Shown piece after piece: positions 8,219 through 15,908 of a DNA stretch of 27,274 nt; within the stretch, counting starts at the first letter, position 1; each line of letters begins with the position of its first letter. The notes beneath the pieces are model-generated. The model had not been told where the DNA came from and ran no database searches. It saw nothing but the letters and a program-made list of their open reading frames with translations. This stretch comes from JAYVJM01 sp043769275 (GTDB lineage: Bacteria; Pseudomonadota; Gammaproteobacteria; Pseudomonadales; UBA7239), in assembly GCA_043769275.1 (NCBI GenBank), contig JAYVJM010000026.1, forward strand, positions 1-27,274, given 5' to 3'. Both the position numbers and the translations under genes were made by a program.

Positions 8219-9865
8219 TTACATATTCGGATAATTTGGCCCACCCGCGCCCTCTGGGACTACCCAAGTGATATTTTGCGCGGGATCTTTGATGTCGCAA
8301 GTTTTGCAATGCACGCAGTTCTGGGCGTTGATCTGAAAACGCTTACTTTTGTCAGCATTTTCTACCACCTCATACACACCAGCGGGGCAATAACGCTGCG
8401 ATGGCTCGTCATACATCGGCAGATTACCCGCGATAGGAATAGTGGGATCAGTCAAACGCAAATGGCAGGGCTGATCTTCTTCGTGATTGGTGTTTGATAA
8501 AAATACGGACGACAGTTTATCGAAAGACAACTTCCCATCAGGTTTTGGATAATTAATAGCAGGGCATTCACTGGCTAATTTCATTTGCGCGTAATCTGGC
8601 ACAGGATCATGCAACGTCCACGGCAATTTTCCGTTGCATAAGTTGATATCGACGAAGGCGTAAGCTGACCCCAAGATACTGCCAAACTTGTGCTGAGCCG
8701 GGCCAAAATTGCGCTGCATCCACAACTCTTTGTACGCCCAAGAGTTTTCGTAATTAACCGTGTATTCGGTGAGCTCTGCCCCCGTTTTGTTGGCTGCCAA
8801 TGCAGCAACGACCGTTTCAGCGGCAATCATGCCGGACTTCATCGCCGTGTGATTGCCTTTGATTTTGGCAAAATTGAGTGTGCCTGCATTATCACCAATC
8901 AAAAGCCCGCCGGGAAAAGTCATTTTCGGCAAAGACTGTAAGCCGCCTTTGGTGATTGCGCGCGCGCCGTAACACAGGCGTTTGCCGCCGGCGAGATATT
9001 GGCTGATCGTGGGATGCGTTTTGTAGCGCTGAAACTCATCAAACGGGCTGAGATGCGGATTGGAGTAGCTCAAATCGACAATCAAGCCCACAGCGATTTG
9101 ATTGTTTTTTAAGTGATAAAGAAACCCACCGCCTGCCGAACCGCTTTCTTTCAGCGGCCAACCGGCGGAATGAACCACTAAACCTGGCTTGTGTTGTGCG
9201 GCTGGCACTTCCCACAACTCCTTAATTCCGACGCCGTAATGCTGCGCGTCTTTCCCTGCATCAAGTTGAAATTTTCTGATCAGTTGCTTGCCTAAGCTGC
9301 CACGGCAACCTTCCGCAAATAGCGTGTATTTTCCGTGCAGTTCCATGCCTTGTGCGTAGCTGGCTTTGTGCGCGCCATTTTGGTCAATACCCATGTCGCC
9401 GGTGGCGATACCTTTAACTGAACCATCATCGTTATAAAGCACTTCCGCCGCCGCAAAACCTGGGAAAATTTCCACGCCTAAGGCTTCGGCCTGCTCTGCC
9501 AGCCAGCGGCACAAAAGCCCCAAACTGATGATATAGTTTCCTTCGTTGTGCATGGTTTTCGGCACGACAAAATGAGGCACTTTTATTGCGCTTTCGCCAT
9601 CTTTTAGTAAATAAATATCGTCGCCCACTACAGACGTAGTTAACGGCGCGCCTTTGGCTTTCCAATCTGGGAATAATTCATTAAGTGCCGTGGGTTCAAA
9701 CACAGCACCAGACAAAATATGTGCGCCGACTTCAGAGCCTTTTTCGACGACCACAACAGAAAGTTCTGGATTCAGTTGACGCAGGCGGCAAGCCGCCGCA
9801 AGACCGGAAGGCCCTGCGCCCACGATAACAACGTCATATTCCATAGATTCACGTTCAGCGGCCAT
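8219..9865 (-). CDS. etfD: Electron-transfer flavoprotein:ubiquinone oxidoreductase (ETF-QO)
   Basis: A 548-residue FAD and 4Fe-4S protein that takes electrons from reduced ETF and passes them to ubiquinone at the inner membrane. The N-terminus has the dinucleotide-binding motif VVIVGAGPSGLAAA. The middle has the GGLLIGDNAG FAD motif and a membrane-facing quinone region. The C-terminus binds the iron-sulfur cluster through cysteines 493, 517, 520 and 523 (CPAGVYE, then CVHCKTC). Length matches the family. The ATG at 9865 has GGAG 8 bases upstream. The genes for its partner ETF (etfBA) are not adjacent. Together with the acyl-CoA dehydrogenase at 325-1497 and fadBA it supports fatty-acid oxidation. 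Confidence 0.96.
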   Translation of the reverse strand: MAAERESMEYDVVIVGAGPSGLAAACRLRQLNPELSVVVVEKGSEVGAHILSGAVFEPTALNELFPDWKAKGAPLTTSVVGDDIYLLKDGESAIKVPHFVVPKTMHNEGNYIISLGLLCRWLAEQAEALGVEIFPGFAAAEVLYNDDGSVKGIATGDMGIDQNGAHKASYAQGMELHGKYTLFAEGCRGSLGKQLIRKFQLDAGKDAQHYGVGIKELWEVPAAQHKPGLVVHSAGWPLKESGSAGGGFLYHLKNNQIAVGLIVDLSYSNPHLSPFDEFQRYKTHPTISQYLAGGKRLCYGARAITKGGLQSLPKMTFPGGLLIGDNAGTLNFAKIKGNHTAMKSGMIAAETVVAALAANKTGAELTEYTVNYENSWAYKELWMQRNFGPAQHKFGSILGSAYAFVDINLCNGKLPWTLHDPVPDYAQMKLASECPAINYPKPDGKLSFDKLSSVFLSNTNHEEDQPCHLRLTDPTIPIAGNLPMYDEPSQRYCPAGVYEVVENADKSKRFQINAQNCVHCKTCDIKDPAQNITWVVPEGAGGPNYPNM

Positions 9866-9983
9866 AGCAAGGCTCCAATAAAGAAAAGAAAGATGGGTTT
9901 TGTTATGTAAAGAAAACGCGGCATTTTACTGGCAAGTCACGGGCGATAGAAGGTAGTGCATAGCCATAAAAACCAATGGTTGT

Positions 9984-11039
9984 TTACATGAGATTTTTGA
10001 TGGCAGTAATCAACTCGGCATTTTGCGCAGGTGATCCAATGGTAATTCGCAAAAACTGTTCAATGCGCGGTGCATTAAAGTGACGAACCAACACAGCGCA
10101 TTCACGCAAAGCCTGCGCAAGCACAATGCCCTCATGCGACGGATGACGCGCAAAAATAAAATTGGCGGTTGATGGCAACACATCAAAGCCTAGCTTTTTT
10201 AATTCATCGGAAAGCTGCTGGCGGTTATTAATAATAGCCCGCGTCGTTTGCCGGAAGTATTCACGATCATCAAAAGCGGCTGCCGCGCCAGCAATCGCCA
10301 AACGCCCAAGAGGGTAAGAGTTAAAGCTATTTTTAATGCGCTCTAAACCGGTGATTAAGTCAGGGTTTCCTATAGCCAAACCCACGCGCAAACCGGCTAA
10401 AGAGCGCGATTTCGATAGCGTTTGCACCACCAGTAAGTGAGAAAATTCACGTGTGAGCGCAACAGCCGATTCGCCACCAAAATCAATATACGCTTCGTCA
10501 ATAACCACGACAGACTCAGTATTTTTTTCTAATAGTTGTCGAATATTTTGTAGCGGCGTAAGCATGCCGGTGGGTGCATTCGGATTAGGGAAAATAATAC
10601 CGCCGTTAGGCTGCATGTAATCCTGCACGTTAATTTCGAAGCGTTCGTTTAATGGAATTGGCTGAAATGGAATGTCATACAGGCCGCAATACACCGGATA
10701 AAAACTGTAAGTTATATCTGGAAATAAAATCGGCTTTTTCTGTTTGAGCAGACCATAAAAAACATGCCCCAACACCTCGTCTGAGCCGTTACCCATAAAA
10801 ATGGTGGCTTTGTCTATGTTATAAAAACGCGCAACAGCTTCTTTAAGTGCGTCTGCGTTTGGGTCTGGATACAAGCGCAATTCATCCGAAAGTGCGCCCT
10901 GCATCGCAGCTAGTGCTTTTGGTGATGGCGGGTAGGGATTTTCATTCGTGTTGAGCTTGATCAAATTGTTGATTTTTGGCTGTTCGCCAGGCATATAAGG
11001 AACAAGATTGTGAACCCCTGCGCTCCAGAATTTACTCAT
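9984..11039 (-). CDS. hisC: Histidinol-phosphate aminotransferase
   Basis: A 351-residue class II PLP aminotransferase converting imidazole acetol phosphate and glutamate to histidinol phosphate. Landmarks: LNTNENPYPPSPKAL near the N-terminus, FMGNGSDEVLG, IFPNPNAPTG, VVIDEAYIDF, and the PLP lysine K210 in TLSKSRSLAGLRVG. I chose the ATG at 11039, which overlaps the 3' end of hisD by 8 bases (ATGAGTAA carries both signals). The open frame runs 13 codons further upstream, inside hisD, but family members start near MSKFW. The overlap implies translational coupling in a hisG-hisD-hisC unit. Confidence 0.95.
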   Translation of the reverse strand: MSKFWSAGVHNLVPYMPGEQPKINNLIKLNTNENPYPPSPKALAAMQGALSDELRLYPDPNADALKEAVARFYNIDKATIFMGNGSDEVLGHVFYGLLKQKKPILFPDITYSFYPVYCGLYDIPFQPIPLNERFEINVQDYMQPNGGIIFPNPNAPTGMLTPLQNIRQLLEKNTESVVVIDEAYIDFGGESAVALTREFSHLLVVQTLSKSRSLAGLRVGLAIGNPDLITGLERIKNSFNSYPLGRLAIAGAAAAFDDREYFRQTTRAIINNRQQLSDELKKLGFDVLPSTANFIFARHPSHEGIVLAQALRECAVLVRHFNAPRIEQFLRITIGSPAQNAELITAIKNLM

Positions 11040-12342
11040 CGTTTCTACTCTTGAGCCGATATTCCGCCGAACGCGCATGCGCTTCTAGGCTTTCTCCGCG
11101 TGCCAGAACGGAAGCTATGCGCCCCAAGGTGTCGGCACCTTTCTTTGAGCAGTTAATAATCGAAGTGCGTTTTTGAAAGTCATATACGCCCAGCGGTGAA
11201 GAAAAGCGCGCGGTGCCTGATGTCGGCAATACGTGATTAGGGCCTGCGCAATAATCGCCCACGGCTTCTGCTGTGTGGCGACCCATAAAAATAGCACCTG
11301 CATGGCGAATTTTTTCTGCGAGCTTTTCAGGTTCGTCCACGGACAATTCCAGATGTTCTGGCGCGATGCTATTGCACAACTCAGCAGCTTCCTCTAGGTT
11401 TTTTACATAAATCAACGCGCTGCGATTTTCGATGGCAGTTCGCACAATGTCGGCACGCGCCAAAGTTGGTAGCAAGCGCTGCATGCTGGCCTCAACGGCA
11501 TCAAGAAAATTTGCGTCGGGCGAAATTAAAATGGATTGCGCCTGCTCATCGTGTTCGGCTTGTGCGAATAAATCCATCGCAATCCAGTCTGGATTGGTTT
11601 TTCCATCACACACCACTAAAACTTCCGAAGGGCCGGCGATCATGTCCAGACCCACCACGCCGGATACTGCACGCTTGGCGGCGGCCACATACACATTGCC
11701 AGGGCCAACAATTTTATCGACTCTTGGCACGGTTTTCGTTCCATGCGCCAGTGCTGCGATAGCTTGTGCGCCACCCACAGTGAATACTTTGTCTACGCAT
11801 GCAATGGCCGCAGCCGCCAATACCATTGGATTCAACACGCCATCTGGTGCTGGCACCACCATGATTATTTCCGTAACTCCCGCCACTTTTGCAGGAATAG
11901 AATTCATTAAAACGGATGACGGATAAGACGCTTTGCCGCCAGGCACATAAATGCCGACGCGATCCAATGGCGTAACGCGTTGACCCAGCACGGTGCCGTC
12001 TGCTTCAGTGTACTGCCAAGATTCTGCGCGCTGGTGCTCGTGAAAAGTGCGAATGCGTTCTGCTGCTTGCTCTAATGCCACGCGCTGCTCGGCACTAATT
12101 TCCGCCAATGCTTTTTGCAGCTGCTCAGCGGTGATTATTAGTTCAGCCATAGACGCAACTGTGCGACGGTCAAATAAATTGGTATATCTCAGCAGTGCGG
12201 CATCCCCTTCTGCTTTTACGGCACTGAGAATGTCATTCACAACAACTGAGACGTCTAAAAAATTTTGAGTCTCCCCCAGCATAAATATTTTCATGGCTTC
12301 ATCAAAATTTTTAACACAACTCGACAAGCGACGAATGTTCAT
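11032..12342 (-). CDS. hisD: Histidinol dehydrogenase
   Basis: A 436-residue zinc- and NAD-dependent enzyme that oxidises L-histidinol to L-histidine in two steps. The catalytic pair is E329-H330 in SIAPEHLELS. The probable zinc ligands are Q261 and H264 (FAQAEHDEQ), D363 (VGDYCAGPNH) and H422 (LEAHARSAEYRL). The cofactor region includes VDKIVGPGNVYVAAAK and IAGPSEVLVV. The ATG at 12342 has GAGG 8 bases before it. hisG ends 10 bases upstream, and hisC starts inside the last codons of this gene. Confidence 0.97.
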   Translation of the reverse strand: MNIRRLSSCVKNFDEAMKIFMLGETQNFLDVSVVVNDILSAVKAEGDAALLRYTNLFDRRTVASMAELIITAEQLQKALAEISAEQRVALEQAAERIRTFHEHQRAESWQYTEADGTVLGQRVTPLDRVGIYVPGGKASYPSSVLMNSIPAKVAGVTEIIMVVPAPDGVLNPMVLAAAAIACVDKVFTVGGAQAIAALAHGTKTVPRVDKIVGPGNVYVAAAKRAVSGVVGLDMIAGPSEVLVVCDGKTNPDWIAMDLFAQAEHDEQAQSILISPDANFLDAVEASMQRLLPTLARADIVRTAIENRSALIYVKNLEEAAELCNSIAPEHLELSVDEPEKLAEKIRHAGAIFMGRHTAEAVGDYCAGPNHVLPTSGTARFSSPLGVYDFQKRTSIINCSKKGADTLGRIASVLARGESLEAHARSAEYRLKSRNDE

Positions 12343-12352
12343 CCAACAAACC

Positions 12353-12381
12353 TCAAGATGTTTTTACTTCAAGATGTTTTT
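12353..12381. repeat. Short tandem repeat at the hisG 3' end
   Basis: The 13-base unit TCAAGATGTTTTT occurs at 12353-12365 and again at 12369-12381, with the period 16 bases. It covers the last ~9 codons of hisG and the stop codon, and overlaps the CTTGAGG (complement) used as hisD ribosome site. It looks like a local duplication that may have lengthened the HisG tail slightly. Confidence 0.6.
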
Positions 12382-13006
12382 GTACCGCCACTGCCAGCGC
12401 ATCAATAATCGGCTGCACTGTGGCATGTTTTGTTTTCATGGCGGCTTTATTGACGATCAAGCGCGAGCTGATTTTGGCAATCATATCGCGCGCCTCTAAA
12501 CCGTTGGCGATGAGGGTTTTGCCAGTATCAACCACATCGACAATTTCATCTGCCAACCTCATGACAGGCGCAAGTTCCATCGCGCCATAGAGTTTTATGA
12601 CATCAACTTGTCTGCCCTGCTCTGCGTAAAAACGACGTGCAATATTCACGAATTTAGTTGCGACTCTGACACGGCCATCTTTGCTTGCAGCACCGGCAAC
12701 ACCGGCTGTCATTAAGCGACAACGCGCGATATTCAAATCCAGCGGCTCGTAAAAACCTTCGCCACCGTGTTCAAGAATCACATCTTTGCCTGAAACGCCC
12801 ATATCTGCAGTGCCAAATTGCACATACGTCGGCACATCTGATCCGCGCAATACAATTAACTGCACGTGCGCATTAGTAGTAGAAAAAACTAGCTTGCGGC
12901 TATTTTCGATGTTTTCCAGTGGCGTTATGCCCGCCTCAGCCAGCAAGGGGAGCGCCTCCTGCAATACGCGCCCTTTGGTTAGCGCGATTGTTATGGTGTT
13001 TTTCAT
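12353..13006 (-). CDS. hisG: ATP phosphoribosyltransferase, short form catalytic subunit
   Basis: First enzyme of histidine synthesis, joining ATP and PRPP. At 217 residues it is the short HisG type, which lacks the C-terminal regulatory ACT-like domain and normally needs the HisZ regulatory subunit; hisZ is not in this window. Seen motifs: ITIALTKGRVLQEALPLL, VPTYVQFGTADMGVSGKD, and the PRPP-binding segment EIVDVVDTGKTLIANGL. It lies 30 bases downstream of murA and 10 bases upstream of hisD on the same strand. The last codons carry a small tandem repeat (12353-12381). Confidence 0.96.
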   Translation of the reverse strand: MKNTITIALTKGRVLQEALPLLAEAGITPLENIENSRKLVFSTTNAHVQLIVLRGSDVPTYVQFGTADMGVSGKDVILEHGGEGFYEPLDLNIARCRLMTAGVAGAASKDGRVRVATKFVNIARRFYAEQGRQVDVIKLYGAMELAPVMRLADEIVDVVDTGKTLIANGLEARDMIAKISSRLIVNKAAMKTKHATVQPIIDALAVAVQKHLEVKTS

Positions 13007-13036
13007 TCTGCTTGTCTCAATGGAGCACGCACGCTT

Positions 13037-14299
13037 TCAGCTTGGCACACGGCGAATATCTGCACCCAGTTGCATTAGTTTTTCTTCGATACATTCATAA
13101 CCGCGATCAATGTGATAAATGCGATCAATCACCGTTTGCCCCTGCGCGACTAATCCAGCAATCACCAAGCTAGCCGATGCACGCAAATCAGTGGCCATCA
13201 CAGGTGCGCCTTTCAAAAACTCAACACCTGTCACTACTGCGTGATTGCCGTCTATCACAATTTTTGCGCCCATGCGATTCATCTCATGCGCTTGGATCAA
13301 ACGGTTTTCAAAAATGGTTTCGATAATAGTGCCAACGCCTTCGGCAACGGCGTTCATCGCTGTGAGCTGTGCTTGCATGTCCGTCGGAAAAGCAGGGTAC
13401 GGTGCCGTGCGAATATTAACTGCCTGCGTACGCTTGCCGTGCATATTCAGCTCAATGAATTTTTCACCAACAACGATGTCTGCCCCTGCTTCTTGGAGTT
13501 TTAGTAACACGGCATCCAGTGAGTCGGCTTGCGTATTTTTCAGCTTTATATGGCCGCGTGTGGCGGCGGCAGCGGCAAGGTAGGTGCCTGTTTCAATACG
13601 GTCGGCCATCACATCGTACGAGGAACCGTGTAATTTATCCACGCCGTTAATTATGATCGTATCGGTGCCATATCCGCTTACGTCGGCACCCATTGCATTC
13701 AGGCATTTTGCTAAATCGCTGATCTCTGGTTCTCTGGCTGCATTTTCAATAATGGTCTGCCCTTCAGCGAGAACGGCAGCCATCATGATGTTTTCTGTGC
13801 CGCCAACGGTAACCATTTCAAGAACAATTTTTGCGCCTTTTAAGCGACCTTTGCAGGTGGCGATGATGTAGCCATCCTCGATCTCAATATGCGCACCAAG
13901 CGCTTCCATGCCTCGCAAGTGCAAGTCAACTGGACGCGAGCCGATGGCGCAGCCACCAGGAAAAGAAACTTGTGCGTGGCCAAAACGGCTCAACATGGGC
14001 CCCAGCACTAGAATCGAAGCGCGCATTGTTTTTACTAGCTCGTAAGGCGCAACGCATTGGCTAATAACGCTTGCATCCACTTCCACGCGCATTTTTTCAT
14101 CCACGCTCACGCCCACGCCCATGCAGCCGAGTAGCTCGATCATGGTGGTGATGTCGTGTAAGTGCGGCAAGTTGCCCACTATCACAGGCTCTTCACACAA
14201 CAGGGTGGCGGCAAGAATAGGCAATGCCGAATTTTTAGAGCCAGAAATGTAAATCTCACCCCGCAGCGGCTTGCCACCAACAATGATCAGTTTATCCAT
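13037..14299 (-). CDS. murA: UDP-N-acetylglucosamine 1-carboxyvinyltransferase
   Basis: First committed enzyme of peptidoglycan synthesis; it transfers enolpyruvate from PEP to UDP-GlcNAc in the cytoplasm. With the start at MDKLIIVGG it is 420 residues, the family length. The substrate-binding pair K22-N23 is in ISGSKNSALPI, and the catalytic cysteine is C117 in FPGGCAIGSRPVDLHL. Having cysteine rather than aspartate implies the usual fosfomycin-sensitive form. The open frame extends 15 codons upstream into the ibaG stop region, but the MDKL start matches the family; only a weak GGA precedes it. It lies between ibaG and hisG, as in Pseudomonas. Confidence 0.97.
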   Translation of the reverse strand: MDKLIIVGGKPLRGEIYISGSKNSALPILAATLLCEEPVIVGNLPHLHDITTMIELLGCMGVGVSVDEKMRVEVDASVISQCVAPYELVKTMRASILVLGPMLSRFGHAQVSFPGGCAIGSRPVDLHLRGMEALGAHIEIEDGYIIATCKGRLKGAKIVLEMVTVGGTENIMMAAVLAEGQTIIENAAREPEISDLAKCLNAMGADVSGYGTDTIIINGVDKLHGSSYDVMADRIETGTYLAAAAATRGHIKLKNTQADSLDAVLLKLQEAGADIVVGEKFIELNMHGKRTQAVNIRTAPYPAFPTDMQAQLTAMNAVAEGVGTIIETIFENRLIQAHEMNRMGAKIVIDGNHAVVTGVEFLKGAPVMATDLRASASLVIAGLVAQGQTVIDRIYHIDRGYECIEEKLMQLGADIRRVPS

Positions 14300-14325
14300 G
14301 TTTGTTGATCCATAAAGAATGCGCC

Positions 14326-14577
14326 TTACTGCATGGCCTGCCATTCGGCAGGCGTGTAGGTGTGAATTTTATCGAAGGCGTGCAATGTGCCGTCGGCAAT
14401 TTTTTCGCTTAACGGCGCGTACACAAGCTGTTGCTTTTTTACTGGCCACAAGCCATCAAATTGCTTGCTAACTACGGTAATTTCAAAATGACCGCCACTG
14501 CCAGACACTCGAACAAGATCAGCTTCTAGTGCCGTCATTAGCACAGACTCTATCCATGCGTTGATGTTTTCAGCCAT
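14326..14577 (-). CDS. ibaG: BolA family protein IbaG
   Basis: An 83-residue BolA-like protein. It shows the class II KH-like fold pattern with SGSGGHFEITVVSKQFDG (the loop with conserved His) and LHAFDKIHTYTPAEW at the end. Proteins of this type partner with monothiol glutaredoxins in Fe-S cluster handling; E. coli IbaG is acid-responsive. It begins at an ATG with GAGGGG about 8 bases upstream and ends 26 bases before murA. In many gammaproteobacteria the mla lipid-transport genes lie directly upstream; here fadA is there instead. Confidence 0.92.
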   Translation of the reverse strand: MAENINAWIESVLMTALEADLVRVSGSGGHFEITVVSKQFDGLWPVKKQQLVYAPLSEKIADGTLHAFDKIHTYTPAEWQAMQ

Positions 14578-14609
14578 ACGCCCAACCCCTCATTTTTGCA
14601 GGGCGGCAC

Positions 14610-14638
14610 TATACCACTTGCGTGCCATGAGGCTAAAC
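14610..14638 (-). promoter_or_regulatory. Possible sigma-70 promoter for ibaG-murA-his
   Basis: Read on the minus strand, a TATAGT -10 box (14610-14615) follows TTAGCC (14633-14638) with a 17-base spacer, about 33 bases before the ibaG start. The -10 fits well and the -35 is poor (3 of 6). It sits in the only sizeable gap upstream of the five-gene run. Confidence 0.4.
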
Positions 14639-14696
14639 GTGCGCGTCAGCACACTCTATAGGAAATGTGCCGACGCTCTAGCTATCTACCATGACG

Positions 14697-15896
14697 TTAT
14701 TTCAAACGCTCAATAACCGTTGCCACACCTTGCCCCAAGCCGATACACATGGTCGCCAATCCGAATGTGGCATCGCGCTGCTCCAGAACATTCAACAAGG
14801 TGCCGGTAATGCGAGTACCGGAACAGCCCAGTGGATGACCCAACGCAATTGCTCCGCCATTGACGTTAACTTTGTCGTCATAACTGTCGGACAAACCTAA
14901 ACCTTTTAGTACAGCCAAGGACTGCGCGGCGAAGGCTTCGTTTAGTTCAATATATTCAATATCTGCCAAGGTCAAACCTGAACGCTTCAAGGCTTTTTCA
15001 GTAGCGGGCACAGGGCCGTAGCCCATAATGGATGGGTCGATACCTACCACGCTCATGCCGATAATACGTGCGCGAGGTTTGCAGTCGAGTTTTTGGGCGG
15101 TTTCTGCCGCCATCACCAACATCGCTGATGCGCCATCGGTGATTTGCGACGACGATGCAGCAGTTACAGTACCGCTTTTCGGGTTAAAAGCGGGCTTTAG
15201 TTTTGCGAGGGAGACCATCGTGGTGTCGGCGCGTATCGTTTCATCCTGCTGAAAAAGCGTTTTAAAACCGCGTAAATCATAGCCTTCAATAGCGACTATT
15301 TCACGATCGAAGCGTCCTGCTTTACGCGCAGCATCTGCTCGCAGATGTGAGCGCATGGCAAAGGCATCTTGCTGCTCACGGCTTATGCCGTACATCACAG
15401 CTAAAAACTCCGCAGTTAGCCCCATCATGCCCGCCGCTTTAGCAACTTTTTTACTCGCTTGAGGGTTGGGTTCTACGCCCAAATCCATCGGTACATGCCC
15501 CATGTGTTCAACGCCGCCAACAAGAAAAATATCGCCGTAATTGGTGGCAATGCCTTGAGCTGCCGTATGCAGTGCCGACATCGACGAACCGCATAAACGG
15601 TTTACTGTTTGTGCGCTCACGGTAAACGGGATGCGCGTAATCATGCCGATCATGCGCGCAACATTAAATGCCTGCTCTTTGGTTTGGTTGACACAACCCC
15701 AGATAATGTCGTCGATATCTGCCGGATTTAGCTGCGGATTACGATCCAGCATTTTGTCGATCATTTCAGCGGAAATATTGTCACCGCGACGCAAACGGAA
15801 AGAGCCGTCTTTTGAGCGCGCCATCGGTGTGCGAACGAAATCAACAATTACGGCATCGCGTGGCTTGAGTGCAGCGCTTACTTTAGGCTTAGTCAT
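14697..15896 (-). CDS. fadA: 3-ketoacyl-CoA thiolase, beta subunit of the fatty-acid oxidation complex
   Basis: A 399-residue thiolase that cleaves 3-ketoacyl-CoA to acetyl-CoA and a shortened acyl-CoA. The nucleophilic cysteine is C102 in RLCGSSMSALH, the catalytic histidine is H354 in GGAIALGHPLGCSG, and the second cysteine is C384 in MCIGLGQG. The ATG has GGGGAGAG a few bases upstream and lies 12 bases after the fadB stop, so the two are an operon and their products form the alpha2beta2 complex. Confidence 0.97.
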   Translation of the reverse strand: MTKPKVSAALKPRDAVIVDFVRTPMARSKDGSFRLRRGDNISAEMIDKMLDRNPQLNPADIDDIIWGCVNQTKEQAFNVARMIGMITRIPFTVSAQTVNRLCGSSMSALHTAAQGIATNYGDIFLVGGVEHMGHVPMDLGVEPNPQASKKVAKAAGMMGLTAEFLAVMYGISREQQDAFAMRSHLRADAARKAGRFDREIVAIEGYDLRGFKTLFQQDETIRADTTMVSLAKLKPAFNPKSGTVTAASSSQITDGASAMLVMAAETAQKLDCKPRARIIGMSVVGIDPSIMGYGPVPATEKALKRSGLTLADIEYIELNEAFAAQSLAVLKGLGLSDSYDDKVNVNGGAIALGHPLGCSGTRITGTLLNVLEQRDATFGLATMCIGLGQGVATVIERLK

Positions 15897-15908
15897 ATCG
15901 CTCTCCCC

